In this document: piece by piece, positions 31,780 through 34,671 of the stretch
Layout: each line of letters begins with the position of its first letter
Numbering within the stretch: position 1 is the stretch's first letter
Source of the DNA: Thermoleophilia bacterium
Lineage (GTDB): Bacteria > Actinomycetota > Thermoleophilia > Gaiellales > JAICJC01
DNA: 34,671 nucleotides
Direction of reading: 5' to 3'
NCBI GenBank assembly: GCA_025934255.1
Contig: JAICYJ010000028.1
Span: forward strand, 1 to 34,671
Translations under genes and position numbers: made by a program
Notes under the pieces: model-generated
Database searches by the model: none
What the model saw: the letters and a program-made list of their open reading frames with translations, nothing else
What the model was told of the DNA's origin: nothing

Positions 31780-31802
31780 CACATATGTGACGTGTGCCAC
31801 AC
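31780..31802. promoter_or_regulatory. Pair of palindromes ahead of the lipoprotein-like gene
   Basis: CACATATGTG (31780-31789) is a perfect 10-bp palindrome. GTGTGcCACAC (31792-31802) follows at once. Both lie in the 80-bp gap before the gene at 31853, in otherwise GC-rich DNA, and look like regulator-binding sites. TAGTGT (31807-31812) may be a -10 element. Confidence 0.4.
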
Positions 31803-31852
31803 CATGTAGTGTGCGCGTCATCACCGACAGGCCGGCGGCTAAGGAGGGCCCC

Positions 31853-32359
31853 ATGTCGCGCGTTCGCCCATTTCTCTTCGCAAGCGTCGCCGTCGTGCTG
31901 ATCGCAGGCGCCGGCTGCGGCAGCTCGTCGTCGTCAGGCGGCTCCTCCTCGGCGGCGAACGCCGGCCTCGGCGTCACCACCACCACCCCGCCGGCGAGCA
32001 CGTCCGGCGGCGGCGCGGGTGGCGGCAGCAGCTTCTGCTCGACGGGCAAGGCGGACGTGGAGAGCCTCAAGGCCAAGCTCGCGTCGTTCGCGACATCCGG
32101 CACCGACCCCACGGCGTTCAAGTCGGAGATGCAGACGATCCAGAAGGCCTACCAGCAGGCCGAGTCGCAGGCGCCGGGCGAGATCAAGCCCGACCTGGCG
32201 GCCATCAACACTTTCATCAACAAGCTCGACCAGATCTATGCCGCCCACGGATGGAACCCAATCGCGGCCGGGCCGGCCGCGCTGCCCCTGCTGCAGAACA
32301 ACGGCCTGAAGGCCCACATGAACCACCTCCAGGCCTGGGCCAAGGCCAACTGCAGCTAG
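31853..32359 (+). CDS. Small secreted lipoprotein-like protein
   Basis: A 168-aa protein. The export signal (about 1-21, RVRPFLFASVAVVLIAGAG) is followed by C22 and a long Ser/Gly/Thr-rich linker (about 23-60). The helical domain (about 61-168) begins with Cys (SSFCSTGKADVESLKAKL), contains PTAFKSEMQTIQKAYQQAE, and ends KANCS, so a disulfide between C62 and C167 is possible. The lipobox is imperfect (GAGC instead of LAGC). The start is secure: AAGGAGG stands 5 nt before ATG 31853. Actinobacterial proteins of this kind are common and mostly uncharacterised; a surface or periplasmic binding role is all that can be guessed. Confidence 0.8.
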   Translation: MSRVRPFLFASVAVVLIAGAGCGSSSSSGGSSSAANAGLGVTTTTPPASTSGGGAGGGSSFCSTGKADVESLKAKLASFATSGTDPTAFKSEMQTIQKAYQQAESQAPGEIKPDLAAINTFINKLDQIYAAHGWNPIAAGPAALPLLQNNGLKAHMNHLQAWAKANCS

Positions 32360-32400
32360 ACGGGCTCCGATAGGGGCTCTGGTATCCTTCGCCGCGCCGT

Positions 32401-32471
32401 TGCGGGGTCGTCTAATGGTAGGACGCCTGACTCTGGATCAGGTAGTCGGGGTTCGAGTCCCTGCCCCGCAG
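32401..32471 (+). tRNA. tRNA-Gln (anticodon CUG)
   Basis: The acceptor strands TGCGGGG (32401-32407) and CCCCGCA (32464-32470) pair fully. The anticodon stem CCTGA/TCAGG encloses the loop CTCTGGA, giving anticodon CTG for codon CAG. The T-arm CGGGG-TTCGAGT-CCCTG is complete, with one G-U pair. The discriminator is G and CCA is not encoded. The gene stands alone between the lipoprotein-like gene and a region that looks like an integrated element. Confidence 0.97.
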
Positions 32472-32519
32472 CCTTCTATCCAAGCCGTTTCCCACTTGCA
32501 CGGAGTGCAGCAAGCACCG

Positions 32520-32543
32520 ATGGGGCAACGAATGGGGCAACGA
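32520..32543. repeat. Tandem 12-bp repeat behind the tRNA gene
   Basis: ATGGGGCAACGA occurs twice head to tail (32520-32531, 32532-32543), about 50 bp behind tRNA-Gln. Just before it CTTGC and GCAAG form an inverted pair around GGAGT. Short direct repeats right behind a tRNA 3' end are typical of arm-type integrase sites beside an attachment site. No integrase gene is seen in the window. Confidence 0.55.
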
Positions 32544-32589
32544 GCCGCAGCGCGAGGACTCCACAGGGCGACTGCGGCTACCGTGCCGC

Positions 32590-33168
32590 ATGGACATTCT
32601 CGGCTCGTTCCCCATGCACGGCGAGGTGGAATGGATCCCTACCGAGGCGGGTGGCCGTAAGTGGCCGCACCCCGGGCCGACGTACGCCACTGTTGGATGG
32701 CGTGAGCGCATCGGGCCGGAGACGGGCCTAGCCAGCTTCGTCCTTCGGGGGTTCGCACCAACGTGGCAGCGGTCGCGTGCCGATGGCCGCTGGCTGTTCA
32801 ACCAGGCAGACGCCGTTTTCGTGGTGTCACCTCCCGAGGTCGTCATTGTCGCTGAGGGCCTGCGGCCCGTAGCCCGGTTCTACGTCGATGACGTCGATGG
32901 GCGGGAGGAGACATGGGCGCGAATCGAGGCTTGGCTCCGTGAGGTACTAGACGGGGTGCGCCTCCCGGAGTCCGCTCGCGCCATGGCGGTCGAGTATCTC
33001 GATCACAACGAGTTGGGTCTGGCCTTTGAAGGGATAGTGGAGGCGCTGGCGGAGCGAGGAAGGCCCATCGGCCCTCGCGAGCGGCGACTGCTGGGCGATG
33101 CGGCCGTGGACATGAACCTCACCGACAACGCCGACTGGAAGCGGGTTCGCCAGGTGAGAGACAGCTAG
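32590..33168 (+). CDS. Unknown 192-aa protein, perhaps with an EF-Tu-like beta-barrel
   Basis: ATG 32590; TACCGT lies 5 nt upstream and no SD is visible, so the message may be nearly leaderless. The N-terminal part (about 10-95) contains GEVEWIPTEAGGRKWPHPG and VVIVAEGLRPVARFYVDD. That order (acidic strand, Gly-Gly-Arg-x-x-P, later E-G-x-x-P/V-A-x-F) recalls the beta-barrel of EF-Tu domain 2/3-like proteins found as stand-alone genes in bacteria and mobile elements; the likeness is weak. The C-terminal half is helical (WARIEAWLREVL; MAVEYLDHNELGLAFEGIVEALAERGRP; ending WKRVRQVRDS). Base composition is lower in G+C than the genes before the tRNA, which suits acquired DNA. Confidence 0.7.
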   Translation: MDILGSFPMHGEVEWIPTEAGGRKWPHPGPTYATVGWRERIGPETGLASFVLRGFAPTWQRSRADGRWLFNQADAVFVVSPPEVVIVAEGLRPVARFYVDDVDGREETWARIEAWLREVLDGVRLPESARAMAVEYLDHNELGLAFEGIVEALAERGRPIGPRERRLLGDAAVDMNLTDNADWKRVRQVRDS

Positions 33169-33230
33169 GGCGGGCCATCCCAGCTGCGAGCTGGAAGAAG
33201 ACTCGGGGATCGTCGGCCAGTTGCATGGCT

Positions 33231-33395
33231 CTATACCCGCATCCGGCCACAGACGGCGCAGTGCCAGTCACGCGGCCCGGCGACGAGGTTGTGGCCGCCG
33301 GTCGGGACGTACGGTGGAACCTCAACCATTCGGTGCGTCGTCATGCGGCCACAACCGGTGCAGTAAAGAACGTTGCTGGTCGCCATCTCGGTCAT
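33231..33395 (-). CDS. 54-aa zinc-ribbon protein
   Basis: ATG 33395 to TAG 33231-33233. The short product has two knuckles, YCTGCGRMTTH (C12, C15) and WHCAVCGRMRV (C46, C49), separated by VPPYVPTGGHNLVAGPR, and so forms a complete minimal zinc ribbon. The start overlaps the stop of the upstream frame as ATGA (33392-33395), which supports a coupled gene. Cysteine spacing and coupling make it very unlikely to be chance. Function unknown; such mini-ribbons are frequent in phage and plasmid DNA. Confidence 0.65.
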   Translation of the reverse strand: MTEMATSNVLYCTGCGRMTTHRMVEVPPYVPTGGHNLVAGPRDWHCAVCGRMRV

Positions 33396-33604
33396 GACCG
33401 GATCGTATAGGCGCCTCCCTCAGATTCCAGTCTGCGAACCCGCGAAGCGCTGAGAGCCGTTCTAAGGCCCTGGCGCCCCTGGACGTCCCTACGCCCTGGC
33501 CGCGCACACGACGGCCGGGAGGCGCCCAGCCACAGGCGTACACACGTTCGTGCGGTGCCGGGGATGCGCCCATCCAGCGGCGTAGCTCCCAGACGGATGG
33601 CCAC
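33392..33604 (-). CDS. Short unknown protein, possibly a decayed copy of the window-end gene
   Basis: GTG 33604 to TGA 33392-33394, about 70 aa. The N-terminal 45 residues are Arg/Pro-rich and unconvincing. The last 25 (LRTALSASRVRRLESEGGAYTIRS) match the C-terminus of the gene at 34315 (LDNLSRARLIHLDRQGGAYRIRLAA): both have LS, a basic stretch, and GGAY-x-IR at the very end. Both are followed by a small gene coupled through ATGA. It may be a truncated or frameshifted paralogue. The start is uncertain. Confidence 0.4.
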   Translation of the reverse strand: MAIRLGATPLDGRIPGTARTCVRLWLGASRPSCARPGRRDVQGRQGLRTALSASRVRRLESEGGAYTIRS

Positions 33605-33639
33605 TATCGAACCGTCACCTTCGCTTGTACGCTGGCGCC

Positions 33640-34137
33640 GTGAAGCTGCTTGGAATCCCCGTTGTGGTGGCCGCCAGCCTTGCGCTGGCAGCTGGCGGGT
33701 GCATCGGCCAGTCCGGCTCATCCCACGGCGGCTACAAAGGGGCCGACGCGAAGTCATACGACGCTGGCCACAGCTACTGCGCACAGTTCGTGGACAACCA
33801 GCAGCAGTTCGCCAATCCGAAAACGGTGAGGCGGTTGATGGAGAAGGTGGCCAGCCGACCGGCCTGGGGAGCGGGGTGCAAGGCCGCCATGAACGACGCT
33901 GGTGGCGGAATGGGCAACCTGTACGAAAACGGGGCGTCCGGCCCGAAGACCACCACGACAAACACCGCTGCCGAGAGAGCGCTAATCAAAGCCGACGTGG
34001 CCAAGTGGAAGGCGAACCATCCAGGCGGCACCTGCACCATCCACTACCCAGACAGCGCCGAATGTACGACGGCGGACGGACTCCCGGTTGACATGGTCGT
34101 AGACGACTCTACGACGGTCACTGGGACGAATCCCTAG
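33640..34137 (+). CDS. Small secreted lipoprotein-like protein
   Basis: GTG 33640 lies exactly 6 nt behind TACGCT (33628-33633), so it is probably leaderless. The 165-aa product has a signal peptide (VKLLGIPVVVAASLALAAGG) ending at a Cys (C21) in a lipobox-like AAGGC, a Ser/Gly linker, and a polar domain with four further Cys (YCAQF; AGCKAAMND; TCTIHYPDSAEC) that could form two disulfides. The overall plan resembles the lipoprotein-like gene at 31853 but the sequences are not obviously related. Codon and base use are less GC-rich than in the first 30 kb. It is divergent from the short gene at 33392. Function unknown. Confidence 0.7.
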   Translation: MKLLGIPVVVAASLALAAGGCIGQSGSSHGGYKGADAKSYDAGHSYCAQFVDNQQQFANPKTVRRLMEKVASRPAWGAGCKAAMNDAGGGMGNLYENGASGPKTTTTNTAAERALIKADVAKWKANHPGGTCTIHYPDSAECTTADGLPVDMVVDDSTTVTGTNP

Positions 34138-34168
34138 CCGCCGACCCGGCCCGGTATCCGCACAGACC

Positions 34169-34318
34169 TCACCGGCCCCCGTAGGCGGCGACGACTGCGC
34201 CCACGAAGGCCGCAACCGCCACGCCCACCGCCAGGCCCTGCACGACTGCCACCAGCAGGCCGATGCCTGACAAGGCAACGATGGCGTGCCGGGCCACCTG
34301 GATCGCCCGGCCGGTCAT
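34169..34318 (-). CDS. 49-aa membrane peptide coupled to the window-end gene
   Basis: ATG 34318 overlaps the stop of the upstream gene as ATGA (34315-34318). The product is a basic head (MTGRAIQVARHA) and one or two hydrophobic helices (IVALSGIGLLVAVVQGLAVG, then VAVAAFVGAVVAAYGGR). The coupling and the long uninterrupted hydrophobic stretch argue for a real gene. A holin-like or membrane-anchor role is possible but unproven. Confidence 0.55.
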   Translation of the reverse strand: MTGRAIQVARHAIVALSGIGLLVAVVQGLAVGVAVAAFVGAVVAAYGGR

Positions 34319-34671
34319 GCCGCCAGCCGGATGCGGTAGGCGCCACCCTGGCGATCCAAGTGGATCAGCCGGGCGCGGCTCAGGTTGTCCAGGCTGGCAT
34401 CGAAGCCAATCGACAGGTCACCAGCTTCGTCGTCCATGCGACGCCACGGCCTGCGGTTCTTGTCGATCACCAGGACACGGTCGGCGCCCTCGCCTTCCAC
34501 CCGGCCGCCGTGCAGCGGGTGGCCGTTGGCGAACGTGAACGCGATCACCGCGTAGACGCTCAGGTCGGCAACCTGCAACCAGCGCAGGTCTTCGCCTGTG
34601 CGCGGGTCGATGCCGTTTCGCGCCAGCAGGCCCCACGCCTTGTAGGGGATCAGCACGTCGCCCTCGCCGCC
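34315..34671 (-). CDS. Unknown protein of the putative element, N-terminus beyond window
   Basis: The frame is open to the window edge (reading GGEGDVLIPYKAWG), so at least 118 residues are seen and the start is probably outside; GTG 34656 is the only inner candidate near the edge. It contains GIDPRTGEDLRWLQVADLSV, FANGHPLHGGRVEGEG and VIDKNRRPWRRM, and ends LSRARLIHLDRQGGAYRIRLAA. The C-terminal motif recurs in the short gene ending at 33392. No family is recognised. The downstream membrane peptide is translationally coupled to it. Confidence 0.6.
   Translation of the reverse strand, partial: GGEGDVLIPYKAWGLLARNGIDPRTGEDLRWLQVADLSVYAVIAFTFANGHPLHGGRVEGEGADRVLVIDKNRRPWRRMDDEAGDLSIGFDASLDNLSRARLIHLDRQGGAYRIRLAA

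Overview
The window is high-G+C DNA, visibly around 70% G+C over most of its length. It has GTG/TTG starts, SD-led and leaderless genes, and a gene content (hut genes, a DUF916-like surface protein, a c-di-GMP-I riboswitch, PilZ proteins) that fits a free-living actinobacterium. My best guess is the Thermoleophilia (Solirubrobacterales/Gaiellales), but this is an inference from style and content, not from a marker gene.

Layout. 1-170: 3' end of an IS481-family transposase, running into the end of a cysteine desulfurase gene (167-1282, minus). 1492-4133: a small unknown plus-strand gene convergent with an MMPL/RND transporter. 4216-15625: a long minus-strand block. Read in the direction of transcription it holds ftcD-like glutamate formimidoyltransferase, hutH, a 458-bp repeat-rich gap, hutU, an SDR, hutI, two membrane proteins, a metallo-beta-lactamase-fold hydrolase, hisS and aspS. 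Several of these genes overlap by 4 nt. The hut genes take histidine through urocanate, imidazolonepropionate and N-formimidoylglutamate to glutamate, with the one-carbon unit passed to tetrahydrofolate.

15633-18747: a three-gene surface locus on the minus strand. Two secreted proteins share a C-terminal WxL-like domain, and a DUF916-like single-pass membrane protein follows them. Directly upstream, on the plus strand, a near-consensus promoter leads into a class I c-di-GMP riboswitch (about 18959-19040). After it come a tiny possible membrane peptide, a long hairpin, and an OYE/dienoyl-CoA-reductase-type flavoprotein (19308-21248). 21320-24423 holds a pilin-like N-terminus fused to a Vps62-like domain, two PilZ paralogues with identical motif positions, a zinc-ribbon membrane protein on the opposite strand, and a 56-aa prepilin-like peptide. 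The riboswitch and the two PilZ proteins make c-di-GMP a theme of the middle of the window.

24623-32359: a heterodimeric ABC exporter with one degenerate ATP site, a CPA2-type cation/proton antiporter, a secreted NlpC/P60 peptidase, an HD-superfamily protein in which the HD dyad reads HC, and a small secreted lipoprotein-like protein. 32401-32471 is tRNA-Gln(CUG). Everything after it (32472-34671) looks like an integrated element: lower G+C, a tandem 12-bp repeat just behind the tRNA, and short unknown genes including two that a length cut-off would miss (54-aa zinc ribbon, 49-aa membrane peptide). The last gene runs off the window.

No CRISPR array, rRNA or complete IS element is visible. 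All function calls are from motifs read by eye; no database search was run.
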